A stretch of 8,737 nucleotides of DNA from Hyphomicrobiales bacterium. Lineage in GTDB: Bacteria > Pseudomonadota > Alphaproteobacteria > Rhizobiales > Xanthobacteraceae. The position numbers and the translations under genes are program-made. Below the pieces are notes generated by a model. The model saw only the letters and a program-made list of their open reading frames with translations. It was not told where the DNA came from and searched no databases. The stretch lies in the NCBI GenBank assembly GCA_003164375.1, contig PLTE01000044.1, positions 6,272 to 15,008 on the forward strand, read 5' to 3'. Positions 1 through 4,572 of this stretch are shown here, in pieces; within the stretch, counting starts at the first letter, position 1, and each line of letters opens with the position of its first letter.

Positions 1-102
1 AGCATTGACCGCTGGCGAAATGCCGTAATCGTCGGCGCAAAGCCAGATGTGGCGGTGTTTGCCGTCGTTGAGTTTTGCGTGTTGCTTAAGCTCTTGGCTC
101 AT
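1..102 (-). CDS. ChbG/HpnK (YdjC)-family deacetylase, N-terminal fragment
   Basis: Only the first 34 codons are present; the rest lies off the left edge. The start ATG (102-100) overlaps the TGA stop of the upstream glycosyltransferase in an ATGA arrangement, which suggests translational coupling. The translation carries a CADDYGISPAVN segment at residues 22-33. This matches the metal-binding N-terminal motif of the YdjC/ChbG/HpnK carbohydrate deacetylase family, in which an Asp of the ADD(Y/F)G motif binds the metal. Family members remove acetyl groups from N-acetylated sugars, and HpnK acts in hopanoid side-chain synthesis. The adjacent polyprenol-type glycosyltransferase suggests a role in modifying a lipid-linked or membrane glycolipid sugar, but the substrate cannot be told from 34 residues. 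The family call rests on one short motif plus context. Confidence 0.72.
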   Translation of the reverse strand, partial: MSQELKQHAKLNDGKHRHIWLCADDYGISPAVNA

Positions 103-1163
103 TCGGCCGCGGTGCGGGTGCCGGTCGCTGATTGCTTTGCATCGGCTGCGAGCTTCACGTCGTGCTCGGCGACGAAATAGACCGGCCGGCCTTTGATCTC
201 TTCGAGAATCTTGCCGATATATTCGCCGACCACACCGAGCATGATGAGCTGCATGCCGCCGAGCACCATGATGCCGACGAACAGCGACGGATAGCCGGGC
301 ACCTGTCCGCCATAGACCAAGGTCTCGTAGACGATCTGCAACCCGTAAATGAACGCGATCACGGCGAGCACCACGCCGAGCATGGTGGCAAAGCGCAACG
401 GCGCCACCGAGAAAGCGGTCAAGCCGTTGACCGACAGTCCGATCAGGCGCCGGGTATTCCAGGTGCTGCGGCCGTCGACGCGCGCTTCCGGCTCGTAATC
501 GATCCGCATCTGGCGAAAGCCGATCCAGCTCGCCAGTCCCTTGAAGAAGCGGTTGCGTTCCGGCAGGCGGCGCAACGCGTTCGCCGCGCGCGGCGACAAC
601 AGCCGGAAGTCGCCGGCGTCTTCCGGGATCTTGGTGCGCGCGCCCCAGTTGATCAGTGTGTAGAACGCATGCACGGCTACGCGCCGGGTCCATGACTCGT
701 TGGCGCGGTGCGCCTTGGCGGTGTAGACGACGTCGCAATCGTCATCGAGCCAGTGCCCAACCAAGGTATCGATCAATGCCGGCGGGTGCTGGCCATCGCC
801 GTCGATGAACAGCACCGCGCCGCGGCGGGAATGATCGAGGCCGGCGAGCAAGGCTGCCTCCTTGCCAAAATTACGCGACAGCGACACCACCTGGATGTCG
901 AGCGTGCTTGCCGGCAGCGCGCGCGCGATGGCAAGCGTATCGTCATGGCTGCCGTCGTCGACATAGACCACTTCGCAGACCAGCGACCGGCTGGCGGCAA
1001 GGTGCTCCGCCACTTCGACCAGGCGCGTGTGCAGGCGTTCCAGCGAAGCCGCTTCGTTAAAGAGCGGCACGACGATCGAAAGGCCCGGTGCGGTACCGGA
1101 ATCCGCGTTGGCGGCATTACGGTCGCGGGGATTGGGCGTGAGGCGGTCGGCGGTGGTGCTCAT
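99..1163 (-). CDS. Family 2 glycosyltransferase, polyprenol-phosphate sugar transferase type (GtrB/ArnC/DPM1-like)
   Basis: A 354-residue GT2 enzyme likely to move a sugar from a nucleotide donor to polyprenyl phosphate on the cytoplasmic face of the inner membrane. Visible motifs are VVPLFNE (31-37), VDDGSHDDT (68-76), SRNFGKEAAL (96-105) and the metal-binding DGDGQHP (121-127). An FRLL segment near 186-189 and an RFFKGL segment near 205-210 are typical of this subfamily. Two hydrophobic stretches near 256-280 and 293-316 form the usual C-terminal membrane anchor, followed by a short polar tail. Length and layout fit GtrB/ArnC-like enzymes. The first 27 residues are polar and not conserved-looking, so a later start is possible; a purine-rich GGGAGGGAG lies about 13-20 bases upstream of the chosen ATG. 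Its stop overlaps the deacetylase start by ATGA, and a GtrA-like gene is divergent. The exact sugar is unknown. Confidence 0.9.
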   Translation of the reverse strand: MSTTADRLTPNPRDRNAANADSGTAPGLSIVVPLFNEAASLERLHTRLVEVAEHLAASRSLVCEVVYVDDGSHDDTLAIARALPASTLDIQVVSLSRNFGKEAALLAGLDHSRRGAVLFIDGDGQHPPALIDTLVGHWLDDDCDVVYTAKAHRANESWTRRVAVHAFYTLINWGARTKIPEDAGDFRLLSPRAANALRRLPERNRFFKGLASWIGFRQMRIDYEPEARVDGRSTWNTRRLIGLSVNGLTAFSVAPLRFATMLGVVLAVIAFIYGLQIVYETLVYGGQVPGYPSLFVGIMVLGGMQLIMLGVVGEYIGKILEEIKGRPVYFVAEHDVKLAADAKQSATGTRTAAE

Positions 1164-1305
1164 CGGTGCTGTTGGGCTCCCTCCCGGGCCGTTCTATAGC
1201 GCAAACTGTGACCGGGAGCCCACCCCCTTACCGAACTCCTTCCCAGCCGCCCGGCTGGCGTTCACTGCCGGACGTGATATGCGGAAGCCCCGATAACGAA
1301 AGCCG
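1164..1305. other. Divergent intergenic spacer between glycosyltransferase and GtrA-like genes
   Basis: This 142-base spacer must hold promoters for both directions. I see a purine-rich Shine-Dalgarno-like stretch (on the minus strand, about 1177-1186) for the glycosyltransferase, and a TATAG on either strand around 1195-1199 that could be part of a -10. No FixK box, no GGAAC promoter and no strong inverted repeat were found. Confidence 0.4.
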
Positions 1306-1845
1306 ATGATGGCTCCGTCCGCTCCCTCCACCACGACCCGCGCCCGGCTGGAAAATGCCTGGCGCAATCGGGCGCTCAGCCTCAAGGCAGCGTCCTTTGC
1401 GCTGATCGGCGTGGTCAATACCGCAGTCGATTTCGGCGTGTTCCTGCTGGCACGCTCGGCGCTTGAAGCATCGTCGGCGGCGCTCGCCGCGTTCGCAGCG
1501 CTCGCGGGAGGCTGCCACTGCGGCACGCCGCAGGCCGTCTTATTGATCGCCGCCAACGTCATGTCGTGGACCGTTGCGGTGAGCGGTTCCTACGTCATGA
1601 ACTCCTCGATTACGTTTGCCGCCGAGTCGGGACGAAAATTGCGCTGGCGCGCCTATTTGACATTTATAGTCTCCGGTATTGCCGGATTGATCGCCAATAC
1701 CGCAGTTCTGGTGTTCGCCGCGCAGGGTATCGGCCTGACGGTCTGGCTGGCCAAAGCCTTAGCTATCCTGGCAAGCTTCGTCGTCAATTTTTGGGTGTCG
1801 CATTTCGTCGTTTTCCCCGTGCGCGTCACGCCGACGCGGGATTAA
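1306..1845 (+). CDS. GtrA-like family membrane protein (putative lipid-linked sugar flippase)
   Basis: A 179-residue, mostly hydrophobic protein with four predicted membrane segments near residues 29-50, 76-98, 116-138 and 145-170. The family signature is visible: FALIGVVNTAVDF (31-43) in helix 1, SYVMNSSITF (95-104) after helix 2, and NFWVSHFVVF (161-170) in helix 4. GtrA proteins are thought to flip polyprenyl-phosphate-linked sugars across the inner membrane for glycosylation of surface polymers. Pairing with a divergent GtrB-like glycosyltransferase fits that role. It is longer than the typical family length of about 120-150 residues. The extra length is a polar Arg-rich N-terminus and an Ala/Gly loop between helices 1 and 2 carrying a Cys-His-Cys at 70-72. 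Two adjacent ATGs (1306, 1309) are possible starts, and no strong Shine-Dalgarno is visible. Family call is firm; substrate is unknown. Confidence 0.85.
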   Translation: MMAPSAPSTTTRARLENAWRNRALSLKAASFALIGVVNTAVDFGVFLLARSALEASSAALAAFAALAGGCHCGTPQAVLLIAANVMSWTVAVSGSYVMNSSITFAAESGRKLRWRAYLTFIVSGIAGLIANTAVLVFAAQGIGLTVWLAKALAILASFVVNFWVSHFVVFPVRVTPTRD

Positions 1846-1858
1846 GGGGAAACGACGT

Positions 1859-1894
1859 CGGCGGCCGTATCCCCCCGCCCGGCCAGGGCCGCCG
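1859..1894 (+). terminator. GC-rich hairpin after the GtrA-like gene, possible terminator
   Basis: Perfect 8-base arms (CGGCGGCC at 1859-1866 and GGCCGCCG at 1887-1894) enclose a 20-base C-rich loop, 13 bases after the stop codon. There is no T-run after the stem, so it is not a classical intrinsic terminator. It may be a weak or Rho-assisted one, or chance in GC-rich DNA. Confidence 0.3.
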
Positions 1895-1933
1895 CATCGG
1901 TTGGTAAGCATTACGACGCCGGCCCGGCCAAAT

Positions 1934-1947
1934 TTGATCTATCTCAA
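1934..1947 (+). promoter_or_regulatory. FNR/FixK-type binding site upstream of the zinc-ribbon small gene
   Basis: TTGATCTATCTCAA matches the FixK/FNR form TTGA-N6-TCAA exactly. The dyad extends outward to ATTTGA-N6-TCAAAT (1932-1949), a perfect 6+6 inverted repeat in an otherwise GC-rich spacer. Its centre is 42.5 bases before the ATG at 1983. Class II activation (centre at -41.5) would therefore put the transcript start almost at the ATG and give a nearly leaderless message. Repression or a different spacing is also possible. FixK/FNR proteins respond to low oxygen in this bacterial group; the factor that binds here is inferred. Confidence 0.62.
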
Positions 1948-1982
1948 ATCCGAAAAGCGGCGGTTCGGGCATTGATGCGCCT

Positions 1983-2159
1983 ATGCCTGTATTTCTGTAC
2001 CGCTGCCCCAATACCGGGTTGAACGTCCAAGGCTGGTCGGCGGAAGAGCCGGCCGAGCAAGCTCACCCAACTTACGAGCCGCTGACCTGCACCGCCTGCA
2101 CGCGGGTGCATCTGGTCGACCCGAAGACCGGACGGGTGCTGGGCGCCGACGACGATTAG
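1983..2159 (+). CDS. Small zinc-ribbon-like hypothetical protein (58 residues)
   Basis: A 58-codon open frame starting MPVFLYRCPNTG. It has one cysteine at residue 8 in a CPNTG turn and a CTAC pair (Cys36, Cys39) later, followed by a charged segment and an acidic tail ending ADDD. The spacing of Cys8 and Cys36-x-x-Cys39, with histidines at 28 and 43 nearby, resembles a compact metal-binding ribbon with one non-Cys ligand; this is inference. The composition (mixed hydrophobic core, Pro-rich turns) looks like a real folded protein rather than a shadow, and nothing on the opposite strand competes. I recall similar short proteins in Bradyrhizobium relatives but cannot verify it here. No good Shine-Dalgarno precedes the ATG, which would agree with a very short leader from the FixK-type promoter upstream. 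Function unknown. Confidence 0.66.
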   Translation: MPVFLYRCPNTGLNVQGWSAEEPAEQAHPTYEPLTCTACTRVHLVDPKTGRVLGADDD

Positions 2160-2189
2160 GTTCGTCACCCCTCGCAAAACTGCGGCTTT

Positions 2190-2203
2190 TTGATTCAGGT
2201 CAA
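2190..2203 (+). promoter_or_regulatory. FNR/FixK-type binding site upstream of the small membrane protein and ligAB
   Basis: TTGATTCAGGTCAA is an exact TTGA-N6-TCAA match. Its centre (2196.5) is 56 bases before the ATG at 2253, so class II activation with the centre at -41.5 would start transcription at about 2238. That leaves a 15-base leader containing the GAGGAG ribosome site at 2241-2246. This spacing is what a FixK/FNR-activated promoter should have. The same transcript could run on into ligA and ligB. Confidence 0.65.
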
Positions 2204-2252
2204 TATCTGTCGGTGGTGGCTAGGTAAGGCTTGGCGCAGAGAGGAGACCGCC

Positions 2253-2471
2253 ATGTCAATCAGCCAGATCGTCGTTTTGAGCGCGGTGTGTGCCGCATTT
2301 GCCATCTTCGCAGTGGTGCTGGCGTGGGGCGACCGCCAAACGCGCCATATCACTCACAACCGCCCGGCAAAGCCGCAGAGTGCATCGAGCCTCCAGGTGC
2401 AATCGCTCAAGAGCGCGGCCGCCGGGTCTAAAGCTTCGGCGCAAGCGATGGCGGCGGAGACGGGCAAGTAA
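2253..2471 (+). CDS. Small single-helix membrane protein (72 residues), unknown function
   Basis: The start at 2253 is chosen because GAGGAG (2241-2246) lies 6 bases upstream; the open frame extends back to 2190, but that would overlap the FixK-type box. The product begins MSISQIVVLSAVCAAF. It has one hydrophobic helix at about residues 4-26, ending in AWGDRQTRH. A polar, Ala/Ser/Lys-rich tail follows, probably disordered and cytoplasmic or periplasmic. No catalytic motif is visible and I do not recognise a named family; short proteins of this shape occur in Bradyrhizobium-like genomes. It precedes ligA by 64 bases and may share its transcript. That would make it an anchor or accessory for the dioxygenase, but this is only inferred from position. 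Confidence 0.72.
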   Translation: MSISQIVVLSAVCAAFAIFAVVLAWGDRQTRHITHNRPAKPQSASSLQVQSLKSAAAGSKASAQAMAAETGK

Positions 2472-2535
2472 TCCGGTCGCGACTAAAGGACCTAACCGGA
2501 AAACCGGCTCGCCAATGTAGCGGGGGAAACATGCC

Positions 2536-2874
2536 ATGACCCAGGATATTCCCGGCACCACCATGTTCGACGGCGACCAGGCGCAGAAGGGCTTTGCGCT
2601 CAATCGCATGTGCTTCTCGTTCAACAGCGCCGAAAACCGGGCGGCATTTCTCAACGACGAGGACGCCTATTGCCGCAAGTTCGCGCTCTCAGACGCGCAA
2701 CGCGCCGCGGTCAAGAGCCGCGACGTGCTGCGTATGATCGAGGCCGGCGGCAACGTTTATTACCTCGCCAAGCTCGCGGGCATTTTTGGGCTCAACGTTC
2801 AGGATATCGGCGCGCAGCAGACCGGCACGACGGTTGAGGAATTCAAGGCCAAGCTCGTCGCGGCAGGCAGATAG
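2536..2874 (+). CDS. ligA: Protocatechuate 4,5-dioxygenase-type extradiol dioxygenase, alpha subunit (LigA)
   Basis: A 112-residue protein of the LigA family, the small subunit of class III extradiol dioxygenases, which caps the active site of the catalytic LigB subunit. Recognisable segments are DIPGTTMFD (4-12), QKGFALNRMCFS (17-28), AENR (32-35), the acidic DEDAY (41-45) and the diagnostic GGNVYYLAKL (71-80). A TGTTVEEF segment (97-104) lies near the C-terminus. It is shorter than the classical Sphingobium LigA (about 139 residues), lacking N-terminal residues and the tail after the final GGR-like motif. The ATG at 2536 has GGGGGA 8 bases upstream; another ATG at 2531 is out of frame. LigB follows after 14 bases, so the two are surely co-transcribed. 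The subunit family is clear; the substrate (protocatechuate, gallate or another catechol) is not fixed by sequence. Confidence 0.88.
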   Translation: MTQDIPGTTMFDGDQAQKGFALNRMCFSFNSAENRAAFLNDEDAYCRKFALSDAQRAAVKSRDVLRMIEAGGNVYYLAKLAGIFGLNVQDIGAQQTGTTVEEFKAKLVAAGR

Positions 2875-2888
2875 ACGGGGAAGCGATC

Positions 2889-3749
2889 ATGGCCAAGATA
2901 GTCGGTGGCGTTGCCACGACGCACGTGCCCTCGATCGGCAAGGCGATTGCCGACAAGAAAGAGAACGATCCGTATTGGCAGCCGTTCTTTCGCGGCTTCG
3001 ATTACGTCCATGATTGGCTGGCGCGGCAAAAGCCCGATATCGCCGTGGTGTTCTACAACGATCACGGGCTCAACTTCTTCCTCGACAAGCTGCCGACTTT
3101 CGCGGTCGGCGCGGCCGGCGAGTATCGCAACCAGGACGAGGGCTGGGGCATTCCAGTGTCGCGTTCGATCGCCGGCGATCCTGCCTTGTCGTGGCACGTC
3201 ATCAATGCGCTCGTTAACGACGAGTTCGACATCACCATGTGCCAGGACATGCTGATCGATCACGCGGTGACCATTCCGATGACACTGATGTGGCCGGGCG
3301 AGAAATGGCCGGTCAAGATCGTGCCGATATCGATCAACACAGTGCAGCATCCGTTGCCGTCGCTCAAGCGCTGCCTGGCGCTCGGCCGTTCTGTCGGGCG
3401 TGCGATCGAATCCTATCCGCAGGATTTGCGCGTCATGGTCGTCGGCACCGGCGGGCTGTCGCATCAGCTCGACGGCAAGCGCGCCGGCTTCATCAACAAG
3501 GAATTCGACCAGCTCTGCATGGACAAGCTCTCAGGCGAGCCGGACACGCTGACGCGCTATACGGTCCACGACGTGGTTGCGGAGGCGGGCGCCCAGGGCG
3601 TCGAATTCCTCAACTGGATGGCGATGCGCGGCGCGCTTCTAGGGCAGGTCACCGAGCTGCATCGCAACTATCACATTCCGATTTCCAATACGGCGGCCGC
3701 GACCGTCGTGCTTGAGAACGGTGAGGGAGCCGAACGCCGCGCGGCGTAA
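2889..3749 (+). CDS. ligB: Protocatechuate 4,5-dioxygenase-type extradiol dioxygenase, beta (catalytic) subunit (LigB)
   Basis: A 286-residue class III extradiol dioxygenase subunit that should bind non-haem Fe(II) and open a catechol-type ring with O2, normally protocatechuate to 4-carboxy-2-hydroxymuconate semialdehyde in the cytoplasm. The metal ligands known from Sphingobium LigB appear in place: His12 (TTHVPS), His59 (YNDHG) and Glu239 (GVEF). The catalytic base is His192 in GTGGLSHQLDG (186-196). Other conserved stretches are DEGWG (83-87), DEFDITM (111-117), the DH at 124-125, RAGFINKEFD (198-207) and YHIPISNTA (261-269). Length is near normal but the C-terminal extension is short. Start ATG is preceded by GACGGGGAAG. 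No ligC, ligI, ligJ, ligK or transporter gene is in the window, so the catabolic setting is unproven. Gallate or another substituted catechol remains possible. Confidence 0.9.
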   Translation: MAKIVGGVATTHVPSIGKAIADKKENDPYWQPFFRGFDYVHDWLARQKPDIAVVFYNDHGLNFFLDKLPTFAVGAAGEYRNQDEGWGIPVSRSIAGDPALSWHVINALVNDEFDITMCQDMLIDHAVTIPMTLMWPGEKWPVKIVPISINTVQHPLPSLKRCLALGRSVGRAIESYPQDLRVMVVGTGGLSHQLDGKRAGFINKEFDQLCMDKLSGEPDTLTRYTVHDVVAEAGAQGVEFLNWMAMRGALLGQVTELHRNYHIPISNTAAATVVLENGEGAERRAA

Positions 3750-3758
3750 CCGCGCGGC
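3736..3758 (+). repeat. GC hairpin over the ligB stop codon
   Basis: GCCGCGCGG (3736-3744) and CCGCGCGGC (3750-3758) are perfect 9-base complementary arms around the 5-base loop CGTAA, which contains the stop codon. No T-run follows. It could slow or end transcription, or protect the 3' end of the message, but the all-GC composition makes chance a real alternative. Confidence 0.4.
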
Positions 3759-3771
3759 GGCTGCAGGGAAG

Positions 3772-3805
3772 GCAAAATCGCTACGTTGCGTTCCGGCGAT
3801 TTTGC
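3772..3805. terminator. Bidirectional terminator-like hairpin between ligB and the response regulator gene
   Basis: GCAAAATCGC (3772-3781) and GCGATTTTGC (3796-3805) form a perfect 10-base stem with a 14-base loop in a convergent spacer. Each strand carries a TTTT near the stem's 3' side, but inside the stem rather than after it. The position 22 bases past the ligB stop and before the stop of the opposing gene fits a shared termination site; the long loop and lack of a trailing T-run lower confidence. Confidence 0.4.
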
Positions 3806-3826
3806 AAACGCGCCCGCCGGGGGTGC

Positions 3827-3885
3827 GCGGACATTGCGCCGACGATCGGGAACGGACTCCACGTCCGGATCGGTGCAATGTCCGC
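3827..3885. repeat. 59-base nested inverted repeat in the convergent spacer
   Basis: Outer arms GCGGACATTGCGCCGA (3827-3842) and TCGGTGCAATGTCCGC (3870-3885) pair over 16 positions with a single G-T wobble. Inside, CGGAC (3853-3857) and GTCCG (3863-3867) make a second small stem around a 5-base loop. The result is a long structured element ending 18 bases from the response regulator stop. No T-run follows on either strand. It could be an intergenic palindromic repeat of the REP type or a terminator/mRNA-stabilising structure; copy number elsewhere is unknown. Confidence 0.55.
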
Positions 3886-3903
3886 CCTGCGGTCCCGTCG
3901 TCG

Positions 3904-4302
3904 TCAAAACGTCGATGTGCCGCATAGCCGCTGGCAGGCGGCGAGGATGTCAGCTTGCCGATATGGCTTGGCGACGAACAGGCTGCGGGGTCCGCAGCTG
4001 CGGGCGCCTATGCACTGCCCCGACGTATAAAGCACCGGCACATTGGGGCGCTCCGCGCCAAAGCGCTTGCCCACGTCCCAGCCGTCGGACGGTCCGTCGA
4101 GATTGATGTCGGTGAAGACAATATCGATCGTGATGGTGGACTTGCACAGAGCGATTGCCTCCTCGCCGCTTGCTGCCTCGACCACGACGTAGCCCGCATC
4201 GCGCAGGCAGGCGGCAATATCGTACCGGACGAAAATATCGTCCTCGACCACGAGAACGACCACGCTATTGGCGTTGATTGCCATCGAGAGCGACATACGC
4301 AC
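3904..4302 (-). CDS. Single-domain response regulator (CheY-like receiver)
   Basis: A 132-residue protein that is almost entirely one receiver domain, with no output domain. Key residues are present: acidic pair Asp21/Asp22 (VEDD), phospho-acceptor Asp65 (VFTDINL), Thr93/Ser94 (LYTSG) and Lys112 (VAKPY). It would be phosphorylated by an unseen histidine kinase and act by protein contact or as a phosphate sink. ATGs lie at codons 1, 3 and 7. A weak AGGG sits 4 bases before the first, while the domain itself begins near residue 14, so any of them could be used. It lacks the FATGUY-type motif of SdrG stress receivers, as the segment around Lys112 reads FVAKPYRQADI. An EcfG-type promoter about 105 bases upstream suggests induction in the general stress response. 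No partner kinase is next to it; the divergent neighbour is a Crp/Fnr regulator. Confidence 0.88.
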   Translation of the reverse strand: MRMSLSMAINANSVVVLVVEDDIFVRYDIAACLRDAGYVVVEAASGEEAIALCKSTITIDIVFTDINLDGPSDGWDVGKRFGAERPNVPVLYTSGQCIGARSCGPRSLFVAKPYRQADILAACQRLCGTSTF

Positions 4303-4407
4303 GGCCCTGACTGGCCGAGACTTCGAGCCCGGTCCGGTTCGACAATTCGTTTATTGGGTCTTGCTCGGCGCCCGGGTTTTCGTGTGTGAAAGCGCCTAAT
4401 GAACGTT

Positions 4408-4432
4408 AACGAAGCTACGAGAGTACGGTTCC
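4408..4432 (-). promoter_or_regulatory. EcfG (general stress response sigma factor)-type promoter for the response regulator
   Basis: On the minus strand the sequence reads GGAAC (4432-4428), exactly 16 bases, then CGTT (4411-4408). This is a full match to the alphaproteobacterial EcfG/RpoE2 consensus GGAAC-N16/17-CGTT. It faces the response regulator gene, giving a leader of roughly 95 bases. A search by eye of the other GGAAC occurrences found no other full match in the window. Binding by EcfG is inferred from the consensus. Confidence 0.68.
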
Positions 4433-4436
4433 GTAC
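4423..4436. promoter_or_regulatory. Perfect 14-base palindrome overlapping the EcfG -35 element
   Basis: GTACGG-TT-CCGTAC is a perfect 6+6 inverted repeat with a 2-base centre, lying across the -35 of the minus-strand promoter. It sits 137 bases upstream of the Crp/Fnr gene start. It could be an operator that represses or integrates signals at the divergent promoters. The binding protein is unknown; the GGAAC of the promoter accounts for part of the symmetry only on one side. Confidence 0.42.
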
Positions 4437-4572
4437 ATTGTTGCGCGCCGCCAAAATTGAATAGCTATTGGCCGGCGAAGGCATATGTACAGAGCACCGC
4501 TTGCAGCGACCTTCGGGCGCGGGCGGTTGAGAGACCATGATGTGCTCTTGCCCCCTTTATGGGAAGAGAGCC

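Larger units (their letters stand above)
4303..4572. other. Divergent regulatory spacer between response regulator and first Crp/Fnr gene
   Basis: About 270 bases without a convincing gene. It is noticeably richer in A/T around 4395-4460 than its surroundings and contains an EcfG-type promoter on the minus strand and a perfect palindrome (both listed separately). Toward the right edge lie TTGAGAGACC before a possible early ATG at 4537 and GGAAGAGAG before the ATG at 4573. No FixK box was found here. Confidence 0.5.

Noticed and set aside
132..1199. Two long plus-strand frames opposite the glycosyltransferase gene
   Set aside because: They are antisense shadows: His/Arg/Ala-rich translations with no motif, while the minus strand encodes a clear GT2 enzyme.
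2190..2252. Upstream extension of the small membrane protein to an ATG at 2190
   Set aside because: It would overlap the FixK-type box, and the ATG at 2253 has a strong GAGGAG at good distance while the earlier one has none.
2494..2509. Repeated AACCGG before ligA as a regulatory repeat
   Set aside because: Only a 6-base direct repeat, with a 4-base stem; too short to separate from background in this base composition.
3849..3873. Plus-strand GGAAC as a possible EcfG -35
   Set aside because: At 16 or 17 bases downstream the sequence is TCGG or CGGT, not CGTT, and it lies inside the nested inverted repeat with no gene downstream on that strand.
4275..4288. TTGATTGCCATCGA as an FNR-like box
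   Set aside because: One mismatch in the second half-site, and it lies inside the response regulator coding start, not at a promoter.
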